Assembly (NCBI GenBank): GCA_024345305.1
Contig: BRON01000005.1
Location: 1,736,001 to 1,800,000 of the forward strand
Direction: 5' to 3'
DNA: 64,000 nt
From: Mrakia gelida
Lineage: Eukaryota > Basidiomycota > Tremellomycetes > Cystofilobasidiales > Mrakiaceae
Below, in pieces: positions 48,929 through 59,446 of the stretch (within the stretch, counting starts at the first letter, position 1; each line of letters opens with the position of its first letter). The notes beneath the pieces are model-generated. The model ran no database searches. It was not told where the DNA came from and saw only the letters and a list, made by a program, of their open reading frames with translations. The translations under genes and the position numbers were made by a program.

Positions 48929-50579
48929 ATGCCCCAAGATCTTCTCCCTTTCAGTTCTCTCCTTCGAGCAACTCGTAAGTACCTCCCCGCTTCGGCTCTC
49001 CCGCTGAGAGGAACGAAGGAGAAGGCGAGTGTCGAGCTCACCTCCTCCCTCCTCCCATCGTCCCTTCTTCCGTCTTGCAGCTCCTCCGAAACCGTTCAAT
49101 CCGCATTGCGTACCTGATGACATCTGGGTGATCATCCTGAGGCTCTCGACCTGCACTTCTCCTCCTCCTGGTCTCTACCAGTCTCACCTGGAAGAGGTCC
49201 TCGAGGGAGAAGACGGTCGCGCCGCTCACGAGCTCCTCCCTTGGACGACTGTCTCGAGAAGGTTCTCCGTAAGTCCTTGTCCCTGTCCCTTTGAAGTTTG
49301 CTTGTGAGCTTACCTCTGTGCCTTTTCTGTAGGCCATCTCGTCGAGAATTCTCTACAACTACGTCTTCCTCTCCTCGTTCCACTCCTACGAGATCTTCTC
49401 TCAGACGATCCTCGACGACTCCTCCTCTCCCTCCTCTCGTCACCTCGGGACCTTCGTCAGGGAGATCGCTCTGAACTTCCCGGAGCGTAGATTATGGGGA
49501 ATCCATGGGTCGAACAGTGAATCAGACGGAGGAGATGGATCGTCGTCCTCCTCCTCACCAGGTCCCGCCGTCGGACTTCCCGAACTTCTCTCCCTTCTCC
49601 CCCTCCTCTGTCCCCTCGGAAACCAAATTCGAACCATCTCCTCCTCCAACTTCTTCCAATCCCTATCTCTCATCTCCCCTCCCCTTCCGCTCGTCCTCCT
49701 CCACGGCATCGAAACCACAACCCAAAACCTCCCCTCCTTCATCTCCGCCCTCGCGACGCTCAGCCCATCCCTCGAGATCCTTCGTCTCCTTCCCTCCGCC
49801 GAACCGTCCTCGTACTTCCCTCTCAGGCTCCTCCCCAAGACCGTCTTCCCCTCCCTCCACACCCTCATTATCGACTTCCCCAACGAGGTAGACGAAGCAG
49901 GAACCGTCGCGTCGCTCAAGTTCATGTTCGACCTCCTCGCCCACTGGAGGATGCCTCTCCTTCGTCAACTCCAACTCGGAAAAGGGTACCCACCTCAGGA
50001 ATCAGCCCTCCCAGATCAAACTCCCTTCCTCCTCGCCAACGGACAGGACATCATCGATTTTACGTTCGATCTCCCTCATTCGAATTCCGAGTCGGACGAT
50101 TTGGTCTTGTTCCTTCTTGCTCTTCCCAACCTGGAGAGCTTGACGGTCAGACCCTGCGAACTTAAGTCGGGAGGGGTGGCGCAGGATTGTTTGAGGAAGT
50201 TGAAGTCGATGGTGGTTTTGTACAACGAGGAGGAGTTTGAGACGGCTGGGTGGGTGGCGAGTTTCTTTGAGGGGATTGGGAAGAAGGAGATGCCGTTGCT
50301 TGAGGAGGTGGTGTGGGAGTCGGGAGATAAGGATGATGATGAGGATGGGGTGCCGTGCTGGAAGAGGTGATTAGATCTCTTCTTCCCACTGCGATCCGGG
50401 ACGAGGTGGGACGCGTCGCGTCGTGACTCGCGGGTCGTCCTCTCTCTTCTCGCCGATTCTCTTCGTCGTCCACACGCTCGCACGCTGACTCATTTCGTCT
50501 CTCTCCTTCTCTGCACTGCAGGATGCTTCGATTCGGCGAAAGGCTCGAGAAGGAAGGGATCAAGTTCAGATGGGTTTGA
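48929..50579 (+). CDS. F-box-like / leucine-rich-like protein
   Basis: Four exons (48929-48974, 49081-49268, 49333-50366, 50522-50579) give 441 residues. The N-terminal region has an F-box-like pattern (VPDDIWVIILRL, LLPWTTVSRRFSAISSRILYNYVFL). The remainder resembles irregular leucine-rich repeats (LPELLSLLPLLCPLGNQIRTISS, LEILRLLPSAEP, VFPSLHTLIIDFP, LLRQLQLG, LPNLESLTVRPCEL). The last intron was chosen because splicing past the TGA at 50368 adds a conserved-looking tail (MLRFGERLEKEGIKFRWV) in frame. A role as an SCF substrate adaptor is inferred from the F-box-like start; the target is unknown. It is distinct from the MYND/F-box family in this window. Confidence 0.78.
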
Positions 50580-50981
50580 GCGGGTCGTCTCGACTCGTCC
50601 CTCGTTTTCGCCACTTCACTTCGTTCCTCCCTTCGCGCTCTTTCTCAGCTCATGTATTCACTTTACTGGGAAACAGGCGAACATGCTAGTCGAAAAGAGA
50701 CTGAGCTTGCGGAGCGAGTCCTCAGATCCTCAGAGTCGTCGTGTCGCGTCCTCCCTCTTCGCTCCCTTTCCCTCTCGCTCGTCTTTCTCTCCCTCTCCCC
50801 CTATCAAACCAACGCGCACTTCTTACTTTCTCCCTCTCCCCTTCTCCCCCAATGCATCACTATTCACCCCATTCTCGACCCGAAAATCTTCTTCTTTTAT
50901 CGTGTAACGCCCGTCACGCCCCTCCGCCCCTTCTTCCCTCCCCACCTCGCCCGACCCGCCTCGCTCGCTCACCTCTCACCA
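50580..50981. other. Intergenic/promoter region
   Basis: 402 bp with a long pyrimidine-rich block at 50730-50980 leading to the next ATG, a typical strong leader in this genome. No gene seen. Confidence 0.5.
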
Positions 50982-51883
50982 ATGACCTCCTCCCCCACTC
51001 CCATGCGTCTCCGCTCCGCCGTCCTTCCCGACATAGACGGCTCTCCTTCCACTCCTCGCAAACTCAACAAGGGAAACAGCAACCGTCCTCGCACACCGAA
51101 TGGAGGAGGAGGAGGAGGAGTTCGACGCGTCCCTTCAAGCTCAGGTGCTGGAGGAGGAGGAGGGATGGCCCTCGGACCACGCCCACGCAAAGCTTCCGCA
51201 CGAGGGGGTGTTCGTTCTTCAAGGAGGGGCGGGGGTGGAGAAGATAGTGGGAACGAGTCTAGTGGGAGTGCGCCGGGCGGGGGTGTGTTGAGGAAGGGAG
51301 GAGGAAGGAGAGGAGGAGGAGGGGGTGGCAGGGTGAGGTTCAAGGGCCTTAAGGGGAGAAGGTGGGAGAGGATTGAGGTTTTGGGTGAGTGCCATCGCAC
51401 CATATACACTTTTTCCATCCCTTGGCTTTCGTTTGAGCTGCTCAAGCCGTCAGGGGAGGGAAGAGAGAGCTCACGAAGAAGGCCGTAAACACGAACGCCC
51501 GAGCTCACCTTTCCTTCCCTGCCTCGTGTTTAGTTGCCATTCTCTGCTTCACCTCCATCCTCTTTCTCGGAATCTTCATGTTTCATATCTTTCGGCCAAG
51601 CACTCCCCCATCTTCTTTGCTCCAACCCAACCCCTCCAGCGCTTCCTCCCCACTCGTCTCAATCCCAAACGAAGCTCAACCTCAACCTCCTCCCTCCGAC
51701 GACCCCCCACCGACCTCCACCTCCCCTCAAGCCCGATCAATGGAGGACAAAGTCCGCTTAGCAGCTGAGGAGCTGGGTGTCTCGACGGAAGCGCTGGTGA
51801 GGAGCTTGCAGGGTCTGGCGGGTGAAGAGGAAGGGGAGCTGTTCGAGGTGGAGGAGGAGGTGTTGATGGGCTGGGAGGATTGA
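50982..51883 (+). CDS. Small single-pass membrane protein, Gly/Arg-rich then acidic
   Basis: Two exons (50982-51384, 51534-51883) give 250 residues. Residues 1-134 are basic and Gly/Arg/Ser-rich (GGGGGGVRR, GGRRGGGGGGRVRFKG), resembling RNA- or membrane-associating disordered regions. The second exon opens with a hydrophobic span of about 20 residues (VAILCFTSILFLGIFMFHIF). A Pro/Ser-rich linker follows, then an amphipathic, acidic C-terminus (KVRLAAEELGVSTEALVRSLQGL, ending GWED) that resembles a short UBA/CUE-type helix pair. No family is recognised. The Arg-rich side next to the span would be predicted cytosolic or nucleoplasmic by the positive-inside rule. Confidence 0.7.
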
Positions 51884-52215
51884 AGAGCTTGGGTTTGGGT
51901 TGGGTTTTATCTTGGTTGTATTGATCTCTTAGGCTTGGTTGGGTGTCTTATCATGTTGTTTCTCATTCGCTTGGTAGGGATTGGGGAAGGGAGGAGGACG
52001 AAGCGAGGGGATCATGAAGACGAGCGAAGGGAAACTAAGAGCGTTGACGGGGTCGTGAAAGTGTAGCAAAAACAAGGAAGCGTAGAAGGAAAGGAGAGGA
52101 GAGGGTACATGGTGCGTGAGAGGGTGGAGTATCGAGAACAGACAGACAACGGGAGGCTAGACGAGGGACCAGAGCAAGAACGAAACAAAGGCGAAAACGA
52201 CAAAAAACAACTTCC
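51884..52215. other. Convergent 3' region
   Basis: 332 bp lie between the membrane-protein stop and the Rua1-type gene stop. T-rich sequence at 51895-51970 suits a polyadenylation region. Nothing else is seen. Confidence 0.5.
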
Positions 52216-55200
52216 TCACACCGCCGCCGCAGGAGCAGCAGCAGCAGGAGTTCGATGCTCTGAAGGAACGACCCAACAGCTCTTCTCCTCGTCTCCGAGA
52301 CCGTCGATCCAGGTGGTGATTCGATCGAGCGTCGCTGAGGGTTTCCACTGTTGTTGTTGTCGGGTTTCGGAGTCGACGAAGAGCAAGCTCGTGATTAGCT
52401 CGGGGTGTTTCCTTCCTCAAGACGCAGCGAGAGGAAGTAGGTGGAAGGGAAGGGGACGGGAGAAAGGGGAAGAGAGGAAGGCGAAGGGTTAGTAGGGAGA
52501 GATACGAACGATGTCGCGGTCGCCTGCGAGTCTGGATTTGTGGCAGTCTCGAGCGTGTTTCCTGTAGGAGAGAACGAGGCAGAAGGGCCGAGGTCAGTGA
52601 AGAGAGAAGAGGAAGAAAAAGGAGAGAGGAAACGAACCAGTAGAAGATCTCGGGAACGAGGACGTCGATGTTCTGAAGACGCGAAGACAAAGGATTTAGC
52701 GACGAAGAGAACGAGGACGCGACAAGCGAGGAAGTGAGACGTACCTTGACTCCTTCGACAGGGATCCAGCACTTGCACTCGTCTGTAGGGAAAGAGCCGT
52801 CGAAAGGGTAAGTCAACGATCGAAGCACCTCGCGTCGTCGAAGAGAGAACGTCGAGGAACTCACGACACTTCCCCTGCCTGATCTTCTTCCTCTCGTCCG
52901 GTCTCGCCGCCGGTCTCCTAACGCTCCTGAAGTCCATGGGAGGCGAGAACGGAAGTCCAGTTGAGGGAGAGATCCCATGAACGTGGAGGAGGTGGTAGTT
53001 GTAGGCTGAGCACTGTGCGAAAGCGCGAAGAAGGAGCAATTGATCAGCTTTCGAGACGCGGAAAGAACGACAACGAGAGAACGAGAACACGAACCTTGGT
53101 CTTGAACGAAACAGGAGTGACACCGTCGTCTTCGAAGCAGATTGGGCAGAGGGCGGTCTTCTCGCTGAGGTTGAAACGCGAAGGGAAGAACAAGTCAGTT
53201 CAGCTCGACTCGACGAGAACGTCGAAAAGAACGAGCGACTCACGTCCCCATCCCTTGCACCCACCGTGGACTGTACAGATCCATCGGTCCTCTCCCACCG
53301 TCGTTCCTCTTCGCACTCGGCGCTATCGGTCGAGGAGGAGCTGAAGCGTCTTGAGCGGTGAGTCCGAGAGCCGACGTGACTTGGGAGGAGAGAGGAGTCG
53401 GGATGGAGACTGGTAGGGAACGAGAGGGACGAAGAAGGTCAGCACCTGGCGCAAAGACGGGAGAGGAAGCACGAGGGAGACGACGTACAGTTTCGGTACC
53501 ACCCATCGAATCCGGGCTCGATCTTGAGGTTGGGCTTGAACGTTCGACGAGAGGACGTGACGGCGTTGTTGCCTCGAGCCGAGGATCGTCGTCTCTGAGA
53601 AGGCTGCGGAGCGGCGACTGGTGTTGGATGAAGGACGAGGTTGGCGTTGGGTTGAGGAGACGGAGGAGCTGAGGAAAGAGGAGAGGAGGGAGCTGGTGAG
53701 GGAGGCCCGAAGGGTTCGGTCAGATCTTCCCCTCCTCCTTCGTCGTCGTGGATGTTCTGAGAACCTGGTTGAGGATACGACGACGCAGCGGCGAGGGAAG
53801 AATAGGCAGAAGCGGGGAGCAGCTTGGTGGCGAAGAGAGGTGTGGGTCCGAGGGAGGAGAGTGCTGAGGAGGTGGTGGACGAAGAGGATCGGTTTCCGTC
53901 GAGTGGGAGAGCTGGAACCGACGGCATCGTCTTCTCGGGAGAGGCAGACGAGAGAGGAGAGGAGGCCGTTCGTCGACGAGTCTGGGGATAGTCCGACTTG
54001 GGAGAGATGGACTTTCTCTTCCTCTTCGACGACGATGGCGACGAGGAAGAGTCGGGACTTCCCTCCACCGGCGACGGCGACCTTCGATCCTGCAGCAGTC
54101 GCATCGACGTCTTCCCCTTCGATCGAGACGGTCGTTGTTCCAACGATGGTGACCATTCCGACCCGTGTCCAGAAGACGACGGATCCGTCTCCTCCTTGTC
54201 GCCCTCGGAGTCCGTCGAGGGCTGAAGCTCCTCGTCTTCCTCCTGTTGCTGGACCGCGACACGACGAACGACGAGTTTGATGACGGGGAGGTGGCGAGGG
54301 CGATCTTCCGGCGTTGCTGGTGAGGAGGAGGATCGTGGGGATGGTGGAGAGCTGTCGTCTTCGTCGTCGTCGTCGTCCAGCTCGTCGAACTTCCTCTTCC
54401 CGAGCTCCAAACCCAACGCGTCTCGTCCACCTCCTCCCTCGTCCACGTCTTCTTCCTCGACCACTTCCCCGTCCCACTTCTCCCTCCACTCCATCTCCAG
54501 ACGTCTGACCATGCCCCGTCTCCTCTTCACGAGCTCCAAACCTCCAAGATCCGTCGTCTCCTCGTGCATCTGCAACCCAAGCGCGTCTCCCACCGCTGGT
54601 CCCTCGACCGCTCCTCCTCCTCCTTGACCAAACGAGGTCGGTCTCGAAGAAGGACCGACTTCGTTTCCTGTTGGATGAGGAATCTCGACTGATTGTTGAA
54701 GCGAGGCGGGAGGGGAGGAAGGCATGAGGTCCTGTTCGAGAGGGAGGGAAGCATCCGAGAAGGCTGGAGAGTCGTTTGGGAGGGTGGATTGAGTCGGAGC
54801 TCGCGATTGGAGGAGAGTTGATCTTCGAGAGAGGAAGGATTGAGGGTAGGAGAGGGTTCGAGTTGGGGAGGATCCTGAGTTGTTTCTTGATGCGGAGGAG
54901 GAAGAGGTGGGTGAAGGTGGAAGGCCGTAGAGGAAAGGGTTGGTCGTCGTTTGGTTCGAGGTGGAGAAGAGGCGATTCGTCGCTGTGGAGGAGTGGTAGG
55001 AGGAGGAAGAGGAGGAGTAGGATCTTCGAGAGTCGGAAGGGGAGGGTTGGGCTTCGTCCATGTCGATCTGTAAGGATAAGAAGAGGGGAGAAGAGGTCAG
55101 GTGTGTATGCGCGCGAGAGGGAGGGAGAAGGGAGGGAGCGAGGGGAGGAGATGAGATGTGGCGAAAACGAACCTCTTGAGTTTCCGCTTCCCAATTTCCC

Positions 55201-55679
55201 CCCAGAACCTCGAGCGTGTTGATTCCTCTACTCCTGGAAGGAGACGAGCTCTCGTCTTCCACTGCTTCTTCTCGAATGCTGCTCTCTGGGAACCCCCACC
55301 CTGAATGGCCTCCTCCCGACGAGCTCCCTCCCCTCTCCCCTCCTCCTCCACCGCTTCCACCTCGCCCTCCAAACGGACTCAAGAGAGCGATCCCTCTTCC
55401 TCCTCCTTCCCTACTGGAAGAGGAGCTTCTCCTCCTTCGATAGCTGGTCGACTGATGGATGGGTGAGCTTGATTGAGGGTGATGGGAAGGGGAGAAGGTG
55501 AGGTACGAAGAGAAGGGGTTCGACGAAGCTCGCGTGGGAGGAAGAGAGATCCCTGCTGGAGCACGAGAAGAGGATGAAGACGAGGAAGACGAAGAAGGAA
55601 AGAGTCGTCGAGGTCGAACATCGAGGGAAGGAGAAGGAGGTCCAGATCCGGAAGCGGGATGGGAGTAGTGAAGAGCCAT
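52216..55679 (-). CDS. Rua1-C-terminal-domain transcription regulator-like protein
   Basis: The C-terminal third matches the Rua1-type domain named after the Ustilago maydis regulator of ustilagic acid genes. Metal-ligand-like pairs occur in order: LCPICFED, SAYNYHLLHVHGISPSTGLPFSPP, GKCHECKCWIPVEGVK, EIFYWKHARDCH. The domain starts after FEP-like GFDGWYRN (about residue 680), spread over several short exons. The tail HPELITSLLFVDSETRQQQW, TTWIDGLGDEEKSCWVV ends with Ala/Pro at the TGA 52216-52218. The N-terminal ~680 residues are disordered, with poly-Ser, poly-Asp/Glu and Gln runs. A 105-bp intron near 55066-55170 is a multiple of three and could be retained. An upstream in-frame ATG at 55745 would add 22 residues. 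Targets are unknown. Confidence 0.85.
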
Positions 55680-55852
55680 CTCGAACGGAGGGAGGGAGGA
55701 GGAGGGGAGTCGACGTCGAGAGGAAGGTGAGAGACGCGAACGCATTCACCTTCCCTTCGCTTTCGGAGGCAAATCAAGGAAATAGTTATTTCCAGATTTG
55801 AGGGACTCCGATATCTATCAGAGCAACGAGTCAACGAAATGGGGCAAAAAGT

Positions 55853-57052
55853 CTACACATCAAGCTGATCCACTGTACCTCTCGCAAGACGAGCTCCCTC
55901 CGCGACCGTCTTCACATCAACGACCTTCACGTCAACCCTTCCTCCTTCAGCACCACCTCTCGTCGCCAGCACCAGCCCATACTCGTCCCCTCCGCCTCCT
56001 GGTCCTTCCAAACGACCCTCCCAGAACCTGATCTGGCTCAAAGCCTGTCCATCTCCTCGCTCACCCGTCGAGAGGAGAGCTGGGAGTTCGACGTGTTCGC
56101 TCGCGAGGTTGGCAGGGAAAGGAGGCAGGTCGAACGAGAACGTCGAAAAGTCCTCTGCTGATCCTGTTGCAAGAAGCTTCGCTATCGATTCCTTGTGCAT
56201 CCAGAGTCGAAGGAGGAGCGTCGTGCGACCTTGAGGAAGTGAGGCGGCGAGGGCTCGTCGTTCCGAGGGAGAGAGCTGCAGGAGAACCGAGAGAACGACA
56301 GAGAGGTGCAGAACAAGAGGTTTCAGATATAGCTGAGTGGGTAGGAGCGAGAAGAGAGAAGCTGAGTAAGACGAACCTGATCTTCCAAAGCCTCGACGAG
56401 CTCGTTCGCGTCCTTCATCCCCTTGGGCAAACCCAACCTCATCACGTCCACTCCCACTGCTGATCCTGACCCACGAGTCCAAGCCATGACGACCCAGTCT
56501 CCATCATGAGAGATGTTGTAGTCCAGAGGAGGGTCGAGGATGGGAGAGGCCTGAGGCGAACGAAGGTGGAAGAGGGAGGGAGGCAGGAGGTGAGCTCGAG
56601 AGTTGGGAGAGGGTCGACGGATGAGGTCGAGCGGAGGGACGAACGAAGGAAGGTCTGCCGTGCGATCCAGTCTGGAAAGTGATAGGAGAGGCCACGGTGA
56701 TATCTGAGATGGTGCTGAGGAGGTAGGGAGGGAGTAGTCGACCGACGAGACAACCTGAAGATGGAGGGAGGAGAGGGAGGAGGAAACGTGAGCTCGGGCT
56801 CCTTCTTCTTTTTGGCTCTGTCCTGCCAGACGAACTCACGAAGAGCGTCTTCTCGCCTCCTGAATCGTCGTATCCGAGCTTGAGAGACATCATCCAGGAG
56901 AGAAAGATGGGAGTTGAAGTCCTAGAGGAGAGAGAAGATAGAGTAGAAGGAGGTCAGCTTGTTGAGCTCGAACGAAAGAGGAGGAAGAGGACGAGGCTGC
57001 AGACCTGTTCCGAAGGGTCGAATGCAGCTAGGTTGACTGCTGTGATGGACAT
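55853..57052 (-). CDS. 4'-phosphopantetheinyl transferase (Lys5/Sfp type)
   Basis: Transfers the phosphopantetheine arm from CoA to carrier proteins such as aminoadipate reductase (lysine synthesis), polyketide synthases and non-ribosomal peptide synthetases. Exon 1 is 57052-57005 (MSITAVNLAAFDP), exon 2 is 56921-56840 (ARIRRFRRREDALR), and further exons follow to TAG at 55853. Motifs in order are VGRLLP, TFQTGSHGRPSF, the first core DYNISHDGDWVVMAW, the Mg-binding VGVDVMRLG and the second core RLWMHKESIAKLLATG. An unusual Leu/Val-rich stretch (LYLKPLVLHLSVVLSVLLQL) precedes the second core, and the C-terminus is an acidic/basic mix without domain. It lies just downstream of, and in the same direction as, the Rua1-type gene, 173 bp away. 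Confidence 0.92.
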
Positions 57053-57271
57053 GGCATGTCAGGAGAGTGACGGGATTGCTTGAAAGAGTCGAAGATATAG
57101 CGTTGTGACGGTGAGGAACGAAGAGAAGCGAAGGGAGGCGAGACCAAACACCTTCGTTTTCGTTCATGCCGTTTCCTCCTCGACGTCCATCTCGCGATCC
57201 ATACTTCTGCCCTTTTCGTTCTTCTCAAACCGCCTATTCTTCCCTTCCAAAATCGACTTCTCCTCGCAGCC
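57053..57271. promoter_or_regulatory. Divergent promoter, phosphopantetheinyl transferase / MYND-F-box gene
   Basis: 219 bp between ATGs at 57052 (-) and 57272 (+). Short shared upstream region; no clear element. Confidence 0.45.
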
Positions 57272-59009
57272 ATGAGCTATTCATCGTCCATCTCATCGCT
57301 CCAGAACGCCAACATGATCTCCCTCATCTCTTCCCTCTCCTCCTCCTCCATCTCCCCCGCTCTGCCCAAGGACTCCACTGTTCGTGCCACCAACCTCGTC
57401 CTCTGCGGATACTGTAGTCGAGGGATCTCCAAGACCCTTCGATGCGGTCGATGCGAAGCTACCTACTACTGCTCGCAGGCCTGCCAGAAGAAGGTGAGCT
57501 CGTTGCCCTCGTCCTCGCTCCCCCTTCCCCTGCGTTTGACTGAACCTTTCCTCCCCTTGCTCTTCTACCTTCAGGACTGGAAGGATCACAAAATCTTCTG
57601 TGGCTCATCGGATACTAGGCAGCGGCTTCCCGGTGAGCTTTTGCACCTTCTCAGGACGATGCGATGAGAAGGATTGATGGACGGGCTCGGTCCTCATCCT
57701 CCTCGTTGACCTTGCTCTCCTCTATCTTTGTATCCAGATCTCCCCATCGAAGTCATCGAGCGAATCATCAAGTACACCCTCCTTCGACGAACCAGGCTCA
57801 CTCCCTCCTCCGATCCCTTCCACCTCAACGGAACAACCTCCCTCCTCTGCGTCTCTCGAGCCTTTCGAGAGCTCTGCCTTCCCTCCTTCTACCACTCGAT
57901 CACCATCACGCGTCCCTCTCACTACCTCACGTTCTTCGAAGTCAAGACTGGCCTCTTCGTCGCCGGGCAGAAGGAAGGATGGAAGGAGCGATGGGACATG
58001 GTCAAGGAGGTCTCCATCGTCGTCGGCGTCGAACTTCCCCTCAAAGATGCTCGACAGGACTCCATGATGTCGCACAACGGAGGTCCCCAGGTTCTCGAAT
58101 CCCGATACTCCAAGGCAGCTTGGCCGTTCCACGAAGGTCACCTCAAGGTCGTCTGTCTCCTCAACGCGAGGAGCCCTCTCCCCATCCCCGATCCCACCTT
58201 CGACCCACTCCTCCTCGCCGACATCCACCAGGACGTCCGACGAGAGGAGTGTGGGCTCCTTCTCGAGCAGGAGTACTTCGCATCAGGTAGCTCTTTGGGC
58301 TTCGATGGTTGGACGAAGGCGACGTTCAAGCGAGACGTGATGGACGAGATCAGCGAGAGGATTCGACGACACACGACGTCGGTCATCCTGGACGAACGAG
58401 ATCACTTCTTCTCCGTCTTCACTCGATACAACGAAGCAGAATCTTTCGTCGTCTCGATGGATGCTCTCCTCTACCACGATCTCGGCCTCCAGGACCCTTT
58501 CACCTTCTTCCACAAGGACGTCGAGCTTCACTGCAGCGCGTCCAAGCCTCCCTCCTCCGACGCTCTCGCTCGAATGGTCTGCGACTTCGCCGTCCCGGTT
58601 CGTCCTACCACCATCAAGCTCGTTGGCTTCGGATCGGATCTTCTCGCACCGTTCGAGGTCGCGATGAGGGATCTCGTCGAGGAGAGGGAGCTTTGGTTCG
58701 AAGACTGGAGGGTCGTCTGGGAGAAAGAGGACGAGAATCTCGTCGAGCTTCCCGCCGTCGATGTGAGTCCATCTTCTTCTTCGGCTTCTAGAGTTGGATC
58801 GAACTGACTTTTCTTTCGTTTCTCCCCTCTCTGTGCAGAGCACCGGTCACGTCGAACCTCCCAAGACGGAGAGAAGGAAGGAACAGGACGCGCCGCGACT
58901 CATTCGTGTGAGTCGTTCGATCTTCTCGTCGCTCCTCACCTGTCGATCCCCTCGAAAGATACTGACCTCCCACTTCTGCGTCTTCCGCTTATTTCCTCAG
59001 CTCTCCTAA
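57272..59009 (+). CDS. MYND zinc finger plus F-box-like protein (complete finger)
   Basis: Five exons (57272-57493, 57575-57632, 57738-58762, 58839-58907, 59001-59009) give 460 residues. A complete MYND finger lies at about residues 45-90: CGYC, CGRC, YYCSQAC, and HKIFC on the next exon, so all eight ligands are present. It is followed by the shared F-box-like domain (LPIEVIERIIKYTLLRR, LLCVSRAFRELCLPSFYHSITITRPSHYLTFF) and an acidic C-terminal half ending in a Lys/Arg/Glu-rich tail. The last exon is only nine bases (Leu-Ser-stop), and reading past it finds no domain. Together with genes at 23802 and 34784 this defines a local family. Recruitment of targets to SCF ligases is inference from the F-box-like domain. 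Confidence 0.83.
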
Positions 59010-59446
59010 GGAAACTCTATCAGACGTGCTAGCCCTGTCGTACGACTTCGTTTCGTCGCTCGATCTCATGTTCGTTAACGACTCGACTTCTCCTCGACGC
59101 GAACTTGCTCTCATTCAGCCTTCCGACAGATTCGACTCTGCCATGAAAACCGAAATAGTGCCTCTCTTCTCCTTCTTGTTCCTTTGCCCCCTCGCTTGTC
59201 TTTTCCTGCTCGCTCGTCCACGACGGGACGACCTCTCCACTGAACGCGAATCGTTACAAAAGGTCGTTAAGATCGAGAGGCCCAAAACCAGCTCAAAGAG
59301 TCAGAAATAGAAAAGAGCGTGTTTGTGTGTGTGTATTTTGTGGGTGGGAGAAAGTGAAAGTGAAAGAAAGAAAGAAACGGAAGAAACGAAGGGGAGTCGA
59401 GAACGCGTCCGTCCTGTCCTCATCCTTGTTTGAAGAACGGGTCTGT
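59010..59446. other. Convergent 3' region with GT repeat
   Basis: 437 bp between stop codons. It holds a GT microsatellite at about 59320-59333 and GAAA tracts at 59350-59385. Nothing else is recognised. Confidence 0.55.
59320..59333. repeat. GT-rich microsatellite
   Basis: Alternating GT run in the convergent 3' region between the MYND-F-box and pectate lyase genes. Small and probably of no coding relevance. Confidence 0.7.

Noticed and set aside
53323..55194. 623-codon minus-strand open frame
   Set aside because: Overlaps the Rua1-type gene in another frame and is Arg/Ser-rich shadow sequence. The Rua1 frame continues into recognisable domain exons.
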